Positions 1 to 8,395 are shown, counted from the first letter of the stretch. The stretch: DNA of 64,000 bases from Nonomuraea spiralis (GCF_014648435.1 NZ_BMRC01000004.1:533253-597252); one strand, 5' to 3'. Numbers and translations are program-made. Notes: generated from the letters alone by a model not told the origin.

Positions 1-323
1 GCGGGCGAGCCGTCGGCGTACTGGTAGCCGTCCTTGCCCCTGATGCGCTGGTCGCCGCCGGAGCAGAAGGCCCACCCGCCGTCCTTGGGCGAGGGGCCGT
101 TGCCGGTGAGCAGCACGCAGCCGACGTCGGTGGTCTGCCTGGCGTGGTCGAGAGCCCGGTAGAGCTCGTCGACCGTCTGCGGCCTGAAGGCGTTGCGCAC
201 TTCGGGACGGTTGAAGGCGACCCGCACCGTGCCCTGGTCGAGGGCACGGTGGTAGGTGATGTCGGTGAAGTCGAAGCCCTCGACGACCTGCCACATCTTC
301 GGATCGAACAGCTCGGAGACCAT
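1..323 (-). CDS. menB: 1,4-dihydroxy-2-naphthoyl-CoA synthase (partial, N-terminal part)
   Basis: MenB closes the second ring of menaquinone by a Dieckmann-type cyclisation of succinylbenzoyl-CoA, in the cytoplasm. The visible ~107 residues begin MVSELFDPKMWQVVEGF and contain the crotonase-family stretches FNRPEVRNAFRP and LLTGNGPSPKDGGWAFCSGG, followed by DQRIRG, which match the mycobacterial-type MenB from memory very closely. The gene runs leftward out of the window, so about two thirds of the protein is missing here. Only 10 bp separate its start from the stop of the upstream padR-type gene on the same strand, so co-transcription is possible. No strong Shine-Dalgarno sequence precedes the ATG. 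Confidence 0.95.
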   Translation of the reverse strand, partial: MVSELFDPKMWQVVEGFDFTDITYHRALDQGTVRVAFNRPEVRNAFRPQTVDELYRALDHARQTTDVGCVLLTGNGPSPKDGGWAFCSGGDQRIRGKDGYQYADGSP

Positions 324-333
324 GGGCAGGAGC

Positions 334-846
334 CTAACGGATCTGCCCCTCCGCCCATTCGGCCCACGACTTCTGCACGGCGCCGAGCCGCATGCCGTAC
401 TCCAGGGCCAGGCGGCCGTAGACCGACAGGTTGTCCTCGCCGCTCTCGACGAAGCCCTTGATGGCCTGCATGTGCTCCAGGTGCCGGCCCACCACCTCGG
501 CCTGGCGGCGCAGGTACGCGCGGGCCTGCTCGGGATCGACCTGGCCGAGGAAGAACACGCGCAGCAGCATGTCACTGCGCCCGACCCTGGTCGGCTCGAC
601 CTCGGTGATCCAGTGGCGCAGCTCGGCGCGGCCCTCCTGGGTGATCTCGTACTCCTTGCGGCCCCGGGGGCCTTCGGCGGCCACGTTCACGAGCCCGGCC
701 TCGGCAAGTTTGCCCAGCTCTGCGTAGAGCTGGCTCTGGGTGGCCGGCCAGACGTTGGACAATGAGACGTCGAAGGTCTTCAGCAGGTCGTAGCCGCTCG
801 CCGGTCCCTCGGCGAGGAGACCCAGCACGGCGTGTCTCAAGCTCAT
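334..846 (-). CDS. PadR-family transcriptional regulator
   Basis: A 170-residue cytoplasmic DNA-binding regulator. The N-terminal ~75 residues (MSLRHAVLGLLAEGPASGY, then a recognition helix and a KEYEIT wing) are a PadR winged helix; the C-terminal half (residues ~95-170) is the long helical dimerisation domain of the PadR/Vir type. The ATG at 846 is preceded by AGGA with 3-bp spacing; an upstream in-frame start would add 25 residues unlike the family. It is divergent from the membrane-protein gene at 923, and the 76-bp gap carries palindromic GACAT/ATGTC motifs, so it probably represses that gene and itself. The ligand is unknown. Confidence 0.9.
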   Translation of the reverse strand: MSLRHAVLGLLAEGPASGYDLLKTFDVSLSNVWPATQSQLYAELGKLAEAGLVNVAAEGPRGRKEYEITQEGRAELRHWITEVEPTRVGRSDMLLRVFFLGQVDPEQARAYLRRQAEVVGRHLEHMQAIKGFVESGEDNLSVYGRLALEYGMRLGAVQKSWAEWAEGQIR

Positions 847-857
847 ATTCCTATATT

Positions 858-908
858 GACATATCGCGGCAGGAGGTTCTACCTTCGACATGTCTACACA
901 GGAATGTC
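858..908. promoter_or_regulatory. Candidate PadR operator region between divergent genes
   Basis: The divergent spacer contains GACAT at 858-862, the perfect 8-bp palindrome GACATGTC at 887-894, and ATGTC at 904-908. GACAT and ATGTC are inverted copies of each other. PadR proteins commonly bind ATGT/ACAT inverted repeats, and the adjacent gene is padR-like. The assignment is inference from motif and context. Confidence 0.35.
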
Positions 909-922
909 TAAGGAGTTCCACG

Positions 923-1483
923 ATGCGCGGTCTGCTCGGTTTCCTCCCCTGGGTCGTCTACGCGGTCATCGCCACCGGCGACGAGTGGCGCTGGGGCGCC
1001 ATCACCGGTTTCGTGATCGCTCTCGCCCTCGTGGTCATCGACCGCCGGTCCGGCCGGGCCTGGGACGAGATCGTCATCGAGACCAGCGCCGCGATCTTCT
1101 TCGCCCTGCTCACGGTGGTCTCCTTGGTGGCCCCGCACTCGCCGCTCACGCCGTACGGCCCCGCGCTGGTCAACGTCTGGCTGGCCGGCACGGCCTGGGG
1201 CTCGATGGCCATCCGCAAGCCGTTCACGCTGGGCATCGCGCGCACGATGGCGCCGAAGGAGATCTGGGAGACCCCCGCGTTCTACCGCGTCAACGTGGTC
1301 ATCACGACGGTGTGGGCGGTGGCGTTCACGCTCGCCGCCGTCTCGCTGACGTTCGTGCTGGCCGCGGCCCCCCACGCCACCACGGTGGTCATCGCCGTCA
1401 AGGTGCTCTCGTTCGTCGTCCCCGCCGTCTTCACCGCCCGTTACCCGAAGATCGTCCGCCGTCGCGCCGCCGCCGCTAAGTGA
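923..1483 (+). CDS. Conserved hypothetical integral membrane protein
   Basis: A 186-residue protein with about five or six hydrophobic helices (around residues 3-17, 22-38, 51-66, 81-98, 125-150 and 155-175), so an inner-membrane protein. The sequence begins MRGLLGFLPWVVYAVIATGDEW and ends in a basic tail rich in Arg/Ala. The ATG at 923 follows AAGGAG with a good spacing, which sets the start. No transport or enzyme signature is recognised. It is divergent from the PadR regulator, whose family often controls a neighbouring membrane protein, so drug or stress response is possible but not shown. Its stop overlaps the ArsR gene on the opposite strand by 8 bp. Confidence 0.82.
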   Translation: MRGLLGFLPWVVYAVIATGDEWRWGAITGFVIALALVVIDRRSGRAWDEIVIETSAAIFFALLTVVSLVAPHSPLTPYGPALVNVWLAGTAWGSMAIRKPFTLGIARTMAPKEIWETPAFYRVNVVITTVWAVAFTLAAVSLTFVLAAAPHATTVVIAVKVLSFVVPAVFTARYPKIVRRRAAAAK

Positions 1484-1808
1484 CCTCCGCCCGCAGCTCG
1501 GCCAGGAGCTCTCCCTGGTCGGCCAGCATGTCGGTGAGGATGCGGCGGGCGGCCCCCAGCAGGTCGGCCAGCTCGGGAGTGGCCAGCGTGTAGACCACCG
1601 TGCTGCCTTCGCGGATGGCGCTCACGATCCCGGCCCTGCGCAGGACCGCAAGCTGTTGTGAGAGGCTCGACGCCTCGATGTCGATCTGGGCCAGCAGGTC
1701 CCTGACGGGCAGTGGCCCTTCCTGGAGCAGCTCCAACACTCTGATGCGAGCGGGGTGGCCGAGCGTCCTGAAGAAGTCGGCCTTGGCCTGGTAGACCTCC
1801 ACGTGCAT
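1476..1808 (-). CDS. ArsR-family winged-helix regulator
   Basis: A 110-residue ArsR/SmtB-type regulator. A helix with TLGHPARIRVLELLQEG (residues ~14-32) leads into the helix-turn-helix DLLAQIDIEASSLSQQLAVL (~38-57) and the wing AIREGSTVVYTLA (~64-76). The usual metal-binding CxC in the recognition helix is absent, so it probably senses something other than a thiophilic metal, or is a non-metal member. It converges on the membrane-protein gene with an 8-bp overlap, and no target gene lies directly downstream. There is no clear Shine-Dalgarno sequence; transcription may be leaderless. Confidence 0.88.
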   Translation of the reverse strand: MHVEVYQAKADFFRTLGHPARIRVLELLQEGPLPVRDLLAQIDIEASSLSQQLAVLRRAGIVSAIREGSTVVYTLATPELADLLGAARRILTDMLADQGELLAELRAEVT

Positions 1809-1894
1809 ATTGCAAGACTAATCCAGCGCAGTTGCATAATTCTTCAAGTCGTAACGTTGTTGGATAGCATGACAGCGGGGACTAGGGAGTAGCC

Positions 1895-2065
1895 ATGGGC
1901 CGAGGAAGAGCCAAGGCGAAGCAGACGAAGGTCGCTCGCCAGCTGAAGTACACCAACCACAACATCGACTACGACCGGCTGCGCGAGGAGCTGGGCGCGG
2001 ACACGCCGCGGGAGGAGATGTACCCGTCCACGGGTTCCGAGCAGGAGTCCGAGCGCGCGCAATGA
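1895..2065 (+). CDS. DUF3073 family small protein
   Basis: A 56-residue basic-then-acidic protein beginning MGRGRAKAKQTKVARQLKY and continuing NHNIDYDRLREELG. This is the hallmark pattern of DUF3073, a small conserved actinobacterial family of unknown function. A GGGAG sequence lies about 7 bp before the ATG. In other actinomycetes the gene often lies next to purM; here it stands alone between an ArsR gene and an esterase gene. No membrane segment or signal is visible, so it should be cytoplasmic. The highly basic N-terminus suggests nucleic-acid contact, which is only inference. Confidence 0.85.
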   Translation: MGRGRAKAKQTKVARQLKYTNHNIDYDRLREELGADTPREEMYPSTGSEQESERAQ

Positions 2066-2105
2066 TGCGCGTGAGCTTCGCGGGGGCGTCCGCGACGTTT
2101 CTGGA

Positions 2106-2151
2106 CCGCCTGGCCTCCGGCGCCCGATCGGGCGCCGCGAGCCCCAGGCGG
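2106..2151. terminator. Strong GC-rich hairpin, probable bidirectional terminator
   Basis: Nested inverted repeats: outer arms CCGCCTGG (2106-2113) and CCAGGCGG (2144-2151), and a perfect 18-bp palindrome centred on CGATCG at 2119-2136. It lies 40 bp past the DUF3073 stop and before the convergent esterase gene. There is no T-tract, as is usual for actinomycete terminators. Confidence 0.6.
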
Positions 2152-2260
2152 TGCGGCGCCCTGCCCGTCGCCCTCACGACGGTCCTGCTCGGTTAACCCG
2201 ACACCGCTTCCGGCACCGCTTCCGGCAGACTGCCGGTTCGGCACCGCGTCCGGCGGGCGG

Positions 2261-3088
2261 TCAGCTCGACGCCGCTTCCAGCAGGTGGCGCGCGTCGGTG
2301 AGCAGGCGGTCTACGGCGGCCTGCGACACGGGGTCGGTGTTCTGCTGGAACCCGTGCGCGAGGCCGGGCTCCCTGCGCCGCGTGACCGGCACACCCGCCT
2401 CGGCCAGCCGCCTGGCGTACGTCTCGCCCTCGTCCCTGAGGGCGTCGTGCTCGGCGGTGACGATCAGTGCGGCGGGCAGCCCGCGCAGGTCGGGCACGAG
2501 CATCGGGCTCAGCCGCGGATCGGCGCGCCGCGCCGGGTCGGGCGCCCACTGCCGTACGGCCCAGGCGAGAAAGTCCTCGTCGAGCGCGTGACCGGTGCCC
2601 TTCTCCCGTACGCTCGGCTGGGAGAGCGTGAGATCGGTGTTGGGGCAGACCAGGATCTGGACGGCGGGCAGCGGGCCGCCCTCGTCCCGTAGCGCCAGGC
2701 AGGCCATCGTGGCCAGGTAAGCGCCCGCGCTGTCACCCGCCACCGCGACCGGACGGGCCCAGCGCAGCACCTCCACCGCGTCCTCGACCGCGCCCGGGTA
2801 CGGGTGCTCGGGCGCCAGCCGGTAGTCCACCGCCATCACCTCCACCCCGCACCCGTCGGCCAGCAGCCGGCAGAACCGGTCGTGCGTGTCCAGGTCGCAG
2901 AACACCCACGCGCCCCCGTGCAGGTACACCACGAGCGGCCGACGTTCCTCCGCCGGCCGGTAGTGCCGCAGCCGCAGCCCGCGCGGCCCGGTCAGGTCCG
3001 TCACGTACGGCAGCTCGGGCCCGCGCGGACGCAGGTGCCCGCGCTCGGCGCTGGCCCTCCTGAGCTGGTGGACGTCGGGATCGTTCAT
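2261..3088 (-). CDS. HSL-family alpha/beta-hydrolase esterase
   Basis: A 275-residue carboxylesterase of the hormone-sensitive-lipase group. The oxyanion-hole motif HGGAW is at residues ~57-61, the nucleophile elbow GDSAG has Ser120, and the acid and base are Asp215 (in AEHDALRDEG) and His245 (in LAHGF), so the triad is complete. The length is slightly short for the family, which usually has a longer N-terminal cap. No signal peptide is visible, so it acts in the cytoplasm on short-chain esters; the natural substrate is unknown. It is divergent from the reductase gene at 3206, with 117 bp between them. Confidence 0.9.
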   Translation of the reverse strand: MNDPDVHQLRRASAERGHLRPRGPELPYVTDLTGPRGLRLRHYRPAEERRPLVVYLHGGAWVFCDLDTHDRFCRLLADGCGVEVMAVDYRLAPEHPYPGAVEDAVEVLRWARPVAVAGDSAGAYLATMACLALRDEGGPLPAVQILVCPNTDLTLSQPSVREKGTGHALDEDFLAWAVRQWAPDPARRADPRLSPMLVPDLRGLPAALIVTAEHDALRDEGETYARRLAEAGVPVTRRREPGLAHGFQQNTDPVSQAAVDRLLTDARHLLEAASS

Positions 3089-3205
3089 GGACGACGAGTG
3101 TAGGGATCACCCGTGGGCAAAGGTCTCGCTGCCCCGGCGCAAAGACAGGCATGCCGGGAGGACCGCTGGGCAGGTGCCGGGCGGGCGTGACAAGGAGATC
3201 GAGAC

Positions 3206-3772
3206 ATGCGCGTAGGAATCGTGGGTTCGGGAAGGCTCGGCGCGCCGCTCGGCCGCCTGCTCTCGGCGGCCGGTCACGACGTGCTCTTCAGCGACGCCCG
3301 GCTGACCCTCGCCGAGGAGGCCGCGGTGGCCGCCGGGGGCCAGGCGGGCGGCGGCTCGCCGATCGAGGCGGCCCGCTTCGGCGAGGTCGTCGTGATGGCG
3401 GTGTGGTGGGAGGCGTTCCCCACCGTGGTCGAGGAGCTGGGCCCGGTGCTGGCCGGCAAGATCGTCATCGATCCCAGCAACCCGATCACCGAGCGCGACG
3501 GCGCCGAGGCGGTGGTGGCCGTGCCCGGCGGGCTCACCAGCCCGCAGTACCAGCAGCACGTGCTCGGCCCCGGCGTACGGCTGGTGCGCACGTTCAACAC
3601 CAAGTACCCCAACGAGCTGCTGGAGCTCGGCATGGCCGGGCAGCGCGGCGGCCCCCGGGCCGACATGCCCTACTGGGGCGACGACGACGCGGCCAAGAAG
3701 GCGGTGGTGCCGCTCATCGAGGACGCCGGGTTCACCGCCATCGACGGCGGCGGCCTGGCCGACGCCCTGTGA
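3206..3772 (+). CDS. NAD(P)-binding reductase, NADPH:F420-reductase-like
   Basis: A 188-residue single-domain Rossmann protein. The N-terminus MRVGIVGSGRLGAPLGR carries the GxGxxG nucleotide loop; an SDAR turn follows beta-2, and VVVMAVWW plus IVIDPSNPI match the F420-dependent NADP reductase/coenzyme F420-reducing family (PF03807). Later a TFNTKYPNEL segment occupies the position of the family's substrate loop. Such proteins move hydride between NADPH and F420 or a related acceptor; which one is not clear. AAGGAG precedes the start at a suitable distance. The 3' end lies inside a tandem duplication shared with the convergent LCP gene. Confidence 0.85.
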   Translation: MRVGIVGSGRLGAPLGRLLSAAGHDVLFSDARLTLAEEAAVAAGGQAGGGSPIEAARFGEVVVMAVWWEAFPTVVEELGPVLAGKIVIDPSNPITERDGAEAVVAVPGGLTSPQYQQHVLGPGVRLVRTFNTKYPNELLELGMAGQRGGPRADMPYWGDDDAAKKAVVPLIEDAGFTAIDGGGLADAL

Positions 3773-3843
3773 GCCGGGCGCCGGGTCGCGCAGGTGTCGT
3801 GGGACGCCCTGTGAGCCGGGTCAGGTCGCGCAGGTGTCGTGGG
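3761..3843. repeat. ~42-bp tandem duplication at a convergent gene junction
   Basis: Copy A (3761-3802) and copy B (3803-3843) both read gacgccctgtgagccggg, then ggtcgcgcaggtgtcgtggg, differing only in the few bases between. Each copy holds the last codons and stop of the reductase gene on + and the last codons of the LCP gene on -. The outer copies are used, so the duplication lengthens the spacer without breaking either gene. Confidence 0.85.
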
Positions 3844-5260
3844 TGGCGTCGAAGCCCTTGAGCGCCTCGGTGTCGTCGGCGCGCTGCGGCTTCAGCCCCT
3901 TCCAGTCGTTGCCGATCACCAGCACCAGGTGGTTGGTACGGGCGCCCGCGACCAGCCTGGGCGTGGCGGCCAGGAGGTCGTTGGTGAGCGTGGGCACCCG
4001 CGTCTCGCCGTTGGGGCCGTAGAGCAGCGCGGTCTTCGCCAGGGGTTTCGTGGCCGAGTCGCCGATCTTGCTGATGTGGTAGCCGCGCTGTTCGAGGAAG
4101 GCGGCCACCTGCGTGCCGAGTCCGCCGCGGTAGGTGCCGTTGCGCAGCTCGATCTGGATCTTCGTCCGGCCCACCTTGGCCTGGCCGCCCTTCACGCCCT
4201 GGACGCGCTGGTCCCTGGCCACGATCTGGAACAGCCTGCCCGCCTGCGGCTGCACCCACTCCACCCGGCCCGGCTGGCTCAGCGAGTAGTGCCAGGGGGT
4301 GGTGATGAAGCGGATCTCCCCGGCGTTCAGGCCCTGGAGGCTGGTGGCGAGGTCCTTCATGACGCCGATCGACAGGTCGTCGTCGACGGTCACCGACTTG
4401 GTGCCGGCGTCGAGGAAGCCGAACAACTTGTTCGGGTCGGTGAGCGTGGCGCCGCTCATCACCTTCTTGAGCATGGAGGCGATGAACATCTGCTGCCGCT
4501 GGATGCGCCCGATGTCGGAGCCGTCGCCGAGGCTGTAGCGGGCGCGTACGTAGCCGAGCGCCTGCTCGCCGTTGAGCGTCTGCCGCCCGGCGGGCAGGTG
4601 GAGCAGGGCCTTCTTGTCGTTGACCGGGCCGGGCAGGCAGACCTCGACGCCGCCCACCGCGTTGACCATGCTCTTGAAGCCGGTGAAGTCGACCTTCACG
4701 AAGTGGTCGATGCGGATGTGGGTGAGCGCCTCGATCGTCTTCCAGGTGCAGGCGATGCCGCCAGAGTTGAACGACTCGTTGATCATGCCGAGGTGCGGCT
4801 GCTGGCCGGGCAGGCCGCCCGTCGCCCGGCAGGCGGGGAGCTGGACCAGCGAGTCACGCGGGAAGCTGATCACCATCGCGTTGTCCCGCTTCGACGAGAC
4901 GTGCGCCAGCATGATCGTGTCGGTGCGCTCGCCCGCGATGCGGTGGCCGTACCTGGCGTTCTTGCCGTCGCGCTGGTCGGAGCCCACGATCAGGACGTTC
5001 ATCGCCGAGGTGGCGACCTTGGGCGGCCGCGTCTCGCCGAGGTCCTCTTTGGTGACCTCGGCGCGCTTGAGGTTGCCGTTGAGTTTGGCGGTGACGCCGA
5101 CGGCCACGCCGACGACGAGGAGGATGACGGTGACCGCGATCGCGATCGTCCAGCGCAGCCAGCGCCGTCGGCGCTTGGGGGCGCCGGGGTCGCTGGAGGG
5201 GGGAGCGTCGAGAAGCCCGCTGCTCACGTGACTCCAGAGGGACGGGGGCCGAGGGGCCAC
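3821..5260 (-). CDS. LytR-CpsA-Psr (LCP) family cell-wall ligase with LytR_C domain
   Basis: A ~479-residue membrane-anchored enzyme that transfers undecaprenyl-linked glycopolymers onto peptidoglycan. A cytoplasmic basic segment is followed by one transmembrane helix (residues ~38-58), then the extracytoplasmic LCP domain with SDQRDGKNARYGHR, ERTDTIMLAH and SFPRDSLV, and VRARYSLGDGSDIGRIQRQQ, which supply the phosphate- and metal-binding Arg/Asp residues. A LytR_C domain covers ~365-455. A GTG at 5227 has GGAG four bases upstream and may be the true start, eleven residues later. The last residues lie in the tandem duplication. The polymer attached is unknown. Confidence 0.9.
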   Translation of the reverse strand: MAPRPPSLWSHVSSGLLDAPPSSDPGAPKRRRRWLRWTIAIAVTVILLVVGVAVGVTAKLNGNLKRAEVTKEDLGETRPPKVATSAMNVLIVGSDQRDGKNARYGHRIAGERTDTIMLAHVSSKRDNAMVISFPRDSLVQLPACRATGGLPGQQPHLGMINESFNSGGIACTWKTIEALTHIRIDHFVKVDFTGFKSMVNAVGGVEVCLPGPVNDKKALLHLPAGRQTLNGEQALGYVRARYSLGDGSDIGRIQRQQMFIASMLKKVMSGATLTDPNKLFGFLDAGTKSVTVDDDLSIGVMKDLATSLQGLNAGEIRFITTPWHYSLSQPGRVEWVQPQAGRLFQIVARDQRVQGVKGGQAKVGRTKIQIELRNGTYRGGLGTQVAAFLEQRGYHISKIGDSATKPLAKTALLYGPNGETRVPTLTNDLLAATPRLVAGARTNHLVLVIGNDWKGLKPQRADDTEALKGFDATHDTCAT

Positions 5261-5391
5261 CGCCCCGGGCCAAGAGCCTCGCCGTACAAGTCTCGGCCGT
5301 TGAACCTGCCCGAGTGTACTCAGTCCGGGACGAGGATGCGGAGGGACGGCATTCCCCGTAGGTCAAGGCAGGCCGCGCGGGCCCGGCCGCG

Positions 5392-6051
5392 TCAGCGTTC
5401 GCGTGGCGTGACCAGGCCGGACTCGTAGGCGAAGACCACGAGCTGGGCCCGGTCGCGGGCACGCAGCTTCGTCATCGCCCGGCTCACGTGCGTCTTCGCG
5501 GTGGTCGGGCTGATCACCATCAGGGCGGCGATCTCGTCGTTCGACATGCCGCGGGCCACCAGGGCGGTCACCTCGCGTTCCCGGTTGGTCAGCACGTCCA
5601 GGCCCTTGGGGTCGGGTTCGGGGCGGCGGGCGACGTACTCGCCGATCAGGCGGCGGGTGATGGCGGGGGCCAGCAGGGCGTCGCCGCGGGCGGCCACCCT
5701 GACGCCCTGGAGCAGGTCGGCGGGCTCGGTGTCCTTGACCAGGAAGCCGCTGGCGCCGGCGCGCAGGGCGTCGAAGACGTACTCGTCCAGGCCGTAGTTC
5801 GTCAGGATCACCACGTGGACCTCGGCGAGGCGGTCGTCGGCGGCGATCCGCCGGGTGGCCTCGATGCCGTTCATCACGGGCATCTGCACGTCGACGAGCG
5901 CCACGTCCGGGCGGTGCTCCAAGGCCAGGGCGACGGCCTGCTCACCGTTCGCCGCCTCGGCGACCACCTCGATGTCGTCCTCGGCCTCCAGCAGGGCGCG
6001 GAAGCCGCCGCGGATGAGGGCCTGGTCGTCCACCAGCAGTACGCGGATCAT
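5392..6051 (-). CDS. LuxR/NarL-type response regulator
   Basis: A 219-residue response regulator. The receiver domain (1-~120) has the acidic pair in LLVDDQ, the phospho-acceptor Asp54 in LVDVQMP, the switch Thr in ILTNYG and the Lys in LVKD. The C-terminal NarL helix-turn-helix (LTNREREVTALVARGMSNDE onward) binds DNA. Its ATG overlaps the stop of the kinase gene by four bases (ATGA), so the two are translationally coupled and form one two-component system. The target genes cannot be read from the sequence; no obvious ABC exporter, the usual partner of this subfamily, lies beside it. Confidence 0.92.
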   Translation of the reverse strand: MIRVLLVDDQALIRGGFRALLEAEDDIEVVAEAANGEQAVALALEHRPDVALVDVQMPVMNGIEATRRIAADDRLAEVHVVILTNYGLDEYVFDALRAGASGFLVKDTEPADLLQGVRVAARGDALLAPAITRRLIGEYVARRPEPDPKGLDVLTNREREVTALVARGMSNDEIAALMVISPTTAKTHVSRAMTKLRARDRAQLVVFAYESGLVTPRER

Positions 6052-7187
6052 CCGGCCTCCCGCAGCGGCAGCTCGGCGCGTACGGTGAACCCGCCCTCGG
6101 GACGCGGGCCGGTGCGCAGCCGCCCGCCGAGCGCCGTGACCCGTTCGCGCATGCCCAGCAGGCCCACGCCGGGGTCGGCCGGGCCGCCGTCCGTGTCGCC
6201 GTCGTCGTCCACCTGCACGATCAGCTCCTCCTTGCCGTAGTCGACGCGTACCGAGGCGGTGGCCGGCCCGGCGTGCTTGGAGACGTTGGTCAGCGCCTCC
6301 TGGACGATCCGGTAGGCCGCCCGGTCGACCTCGGCCGGCAGGTCGCGGCGGTCGCCGGTGACCGTCACCGTGGCCGGGACGCCGGTCGAGCGGGCCCGTT
6401 CGACCAGGTCGGGAAGCCGGTCCAGGCCGGTGGCCGGCCGCTCGCCGTCGGCCTCGCGCAGCACCTCCAGCGTGGCGCGCAGCTCGCGCATCGCCTCGCC
6501 GCTGGCCTCCTGGATGGCCAGCAGCGCCGCCGGCACCTCCTCGCCGCGCTTGCGCGCGAGGTGCACCGCCACGCCCGCCTGCACCTTGATGACCGAGATG
6601 GTGTGGGTGAGCGAGTCGTGCAGCTCCCTGGCGATGCGCAGCCGCTCCTCGCCGGCGCGGCGCAGCGCCGCCTCCTCGCGGGTGCGCTCGGCCTCGGCGG
6701 CCCGCCGTTCGACCTGCACGAGGTACGCCTGCCGATGCCTGGTCACGGTCGCCGTCACCCCGGCGGCCAGGAACCAGCCGAGCAGCAGCGTCGTCTTCTG
6801 CACGATCTCCTGCGGCGACTGCCCGGCGGGGGCGGCGGCCAGGTTGGCCGCGAGGGTGGCACCCAGGAACACCGCGCCCGCCACCGCCGCGAGCGCCCGG
6901 TGCCCGGCCCTGACCGTGCCGAACACCGTCACCATTACGGGGAAGGCGGCCGGCGGTCCGGGCAGGGCGTGCACGGCGTAGACCAGCATGCAGAGCGTGG
7001 CGGCCAGCAGCGCCGGCACCGGCGCCCGCCGCCAGGCGACGAGCGCGAGCGACCCGGCCAGCACGGCCGCGTAGTCCACGGCGGACGCCCCGGGCGTGGT
7101 CAGCGCGGTCGCCGTCAGCAGTACGGCCACCACCGCCGCCAGCGCCACGTCCATGGCGGCCGGACGCCACCGGTGCTCCAAGGTCAT
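6048..7187 (-). CDS. NarL-type sensor histidine kinase
   Basis: A 379-residue sensor kinase (HisKA_3 class). The N-terminal ~150 residues hold four or five membrane helices with very short loops, so the signal is probably sensed in or near the membrane. The dimerisation helix has His190 in RELHDSLTHTISV, and the ATPase domain carries an N-box (VQEALTNVSKHA) and a G-box (GVGLLGMRERV). The start at 7187 gives the membrane helices directly; no Shine-Dalgarno sequence is evident, so it may be leaderless. It overlaps the response-regulator gene by four bases. Confidence 0.9.
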   Translation of the reverse strand: MTLEHRWRPAAMDVALAAVVAVLLTATALTTPGASAVDYAAVLAGSLALVAWRRAPVPALLAATLCMLVYAVHALPGPPAAFPVMVTVFGTVRAGHRALAAVAGAVFLGATLAANLAAAPAGQSPQEIVQKTTLLLGWFLAAGVTATVTRHRQAYLVQVERRAAEAERTREEAALRRAGEERLRIARELHDSLTHTISVIKVQAGVAVHLARKRGEEVPAALLAIQEASGEAMRELRATLEVLREADGERPATGLDRLPDLVERARSTGVPATVTVTGDRRDLPAEVDRAAYRIVQEALTNVSKHAGPATASVRVDYGKEELIVQVDDDGDTDGGPADPGVGLLGMRERVTALGGRLRTGPRPEGGFTVRAELPLREAG

Positions 7188-7343
7188 GCCAGCACAGTAG
7201 AGCGTGAAGTGCCAGTAATCCTCCCCATCTGGGCTGAATCGGGCACTACTCCCGCCGTCGTACGCGGCCCGTCCCTGCGTCCCGTGCCGTAGCCGCACAA
7301 GTCACCCGGAGCAGGACGACTCCGGCACGCCCTGTGGCACACC

Positions 7344-8393
7344 ATGACGGCCATGGACACGACAGTGAAGACCGGTGGGCAGTTCCGCTACGTCACCCCC
7401 GTCCGGCCGCAGGACGCGACGGGCCGGGTGGCCCAGGTCTACGCGTGCCTGGCCGACGACTTCGGCATGGCCCGCATGGCGGTCTTCCTGACGTTGTCGC
7501 CCGCGCCCGCCGTACTGGCCGGGACCTGGGCGTTGTTGCGGGAGTCGCTGCTGGCCGGGCAGGGGTCGAGGACGGGCCGGGAGGTCGTGGCGCTGGGGGT
7601 GTCGCTGGCCAACCGGTGCCCGTTCTGCGTGGCCGCGCACACGACGCTGCTGCACGCCACCGGCGACCACAGGCTGGCCGAGACGGTCGCGGCGGGTGGT
7701 GTCCCGGAGGATCCCGGGCACGCGGCGCTGCTGCGGTGGGCCCAGGACCGGCGGGCGCCCGCGCCCTTCCCCGCCGCGCACGCTCCCGCGTACGTCGGGA
7801 CCGCGCTCACCTTCCACTTCGTCAACCGCGTCGCCTCGGCCCTGCTGACCGAGAACCTGCTGCCGGGAAACCTGCAGAAGTCGCGCCTGGTGCGCAGCGT
7901 GGGCGGCCGGGCGATGTCGCGGACGGTACGCAGGGAACTGCCGCCCGGCGCCGGCCTGGACGTGCTCGACGGCCTGCCCGCCACGGCCGAGCCCGCCTGG
8001 GCGGCCGGCACGCCCGTCGGCACGGCCTACGCCACGCTCACGGCCGTCGCGGGGGCGGGCGGCGAGCTGCTGGGGGAGGCGGCGCGGACGGCCGTCACCG
8101 AGGCGGTCGCGGGCTGGGACGGCGCGCATCCGCCGATGGGCGGCGACTGGGTGTCCGGCCCGCTGGCCGACGTGCCTGTGGCGGAACGGCCGGGGGCCAG
8201 GCTCGCCCTGCTCACCGCGCTGGCGCCGTACCGGATCACCGACGCGGACGTCGCGGCGTGGCGCGGGGCCGCCACGACGGACGAGGACCTGGTACGGCTC
8301 GTCGCCTTCGGTGCCGCGACGGCCATGCGACACGTGGAGTCCCAGATCGCGGGGGAGGGCGTCCGAGCAGCCGGAGTGACGGGACGGGGCTGA
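7344..8393 (+). CDS. AhpD-like / carboxymuconolactone decarboxylase-family protein
   Basis: A 349-residue all-helical protein. Residues 80-99 contain the AhpD redox signature: Glu80, then SLANRCPFCVAAHT with Cys92, Cys95 and His99. This supports thiol peroxidase/alkylhydroperoxidase chemistry, as in AhpD. The protein is about twice the length of AhpD; the second half (~190-340) looks like a repeat of the fold without the cysteines, as in other long actinobacterial members. An ATG nine bases downstream (MDTTVKTGG) is an equally good start. It converges on the following gene with a 2-bp gap. The substrate is unknown. Confidence 0.83.
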   Translation: MTAMDTTVKTGGQFRYVTPVRPQDATGRVAQVYACLADDFGMARMAVFLTLSPAPAVLAGTWALLRESLLAGQGSRTGREVVALGVSLANRCPFCVAAHTTLLHATGDHRLAETVAAGGVPEDPGHAALLRWAQDRRAPAPFPAAHAPAYVGTALTFHFVNRVASALLTENLLPGNLQKSRLVRSVGGRAMSRTVRRELPPGAGLDVLDGLPATAEPAWAAGTPVGTAYATLTAVAGAGGELLGEAARTAVTEAVAGWDGAHPPMGGDWVSGPLADVPVAERPGARLALLTALAPYRITDADVAAWRGAATTDEDLVRLVAFGAATAMRHVESQIAGEGVRAAGVTGRG

Positions 8394-8395
8394 GG

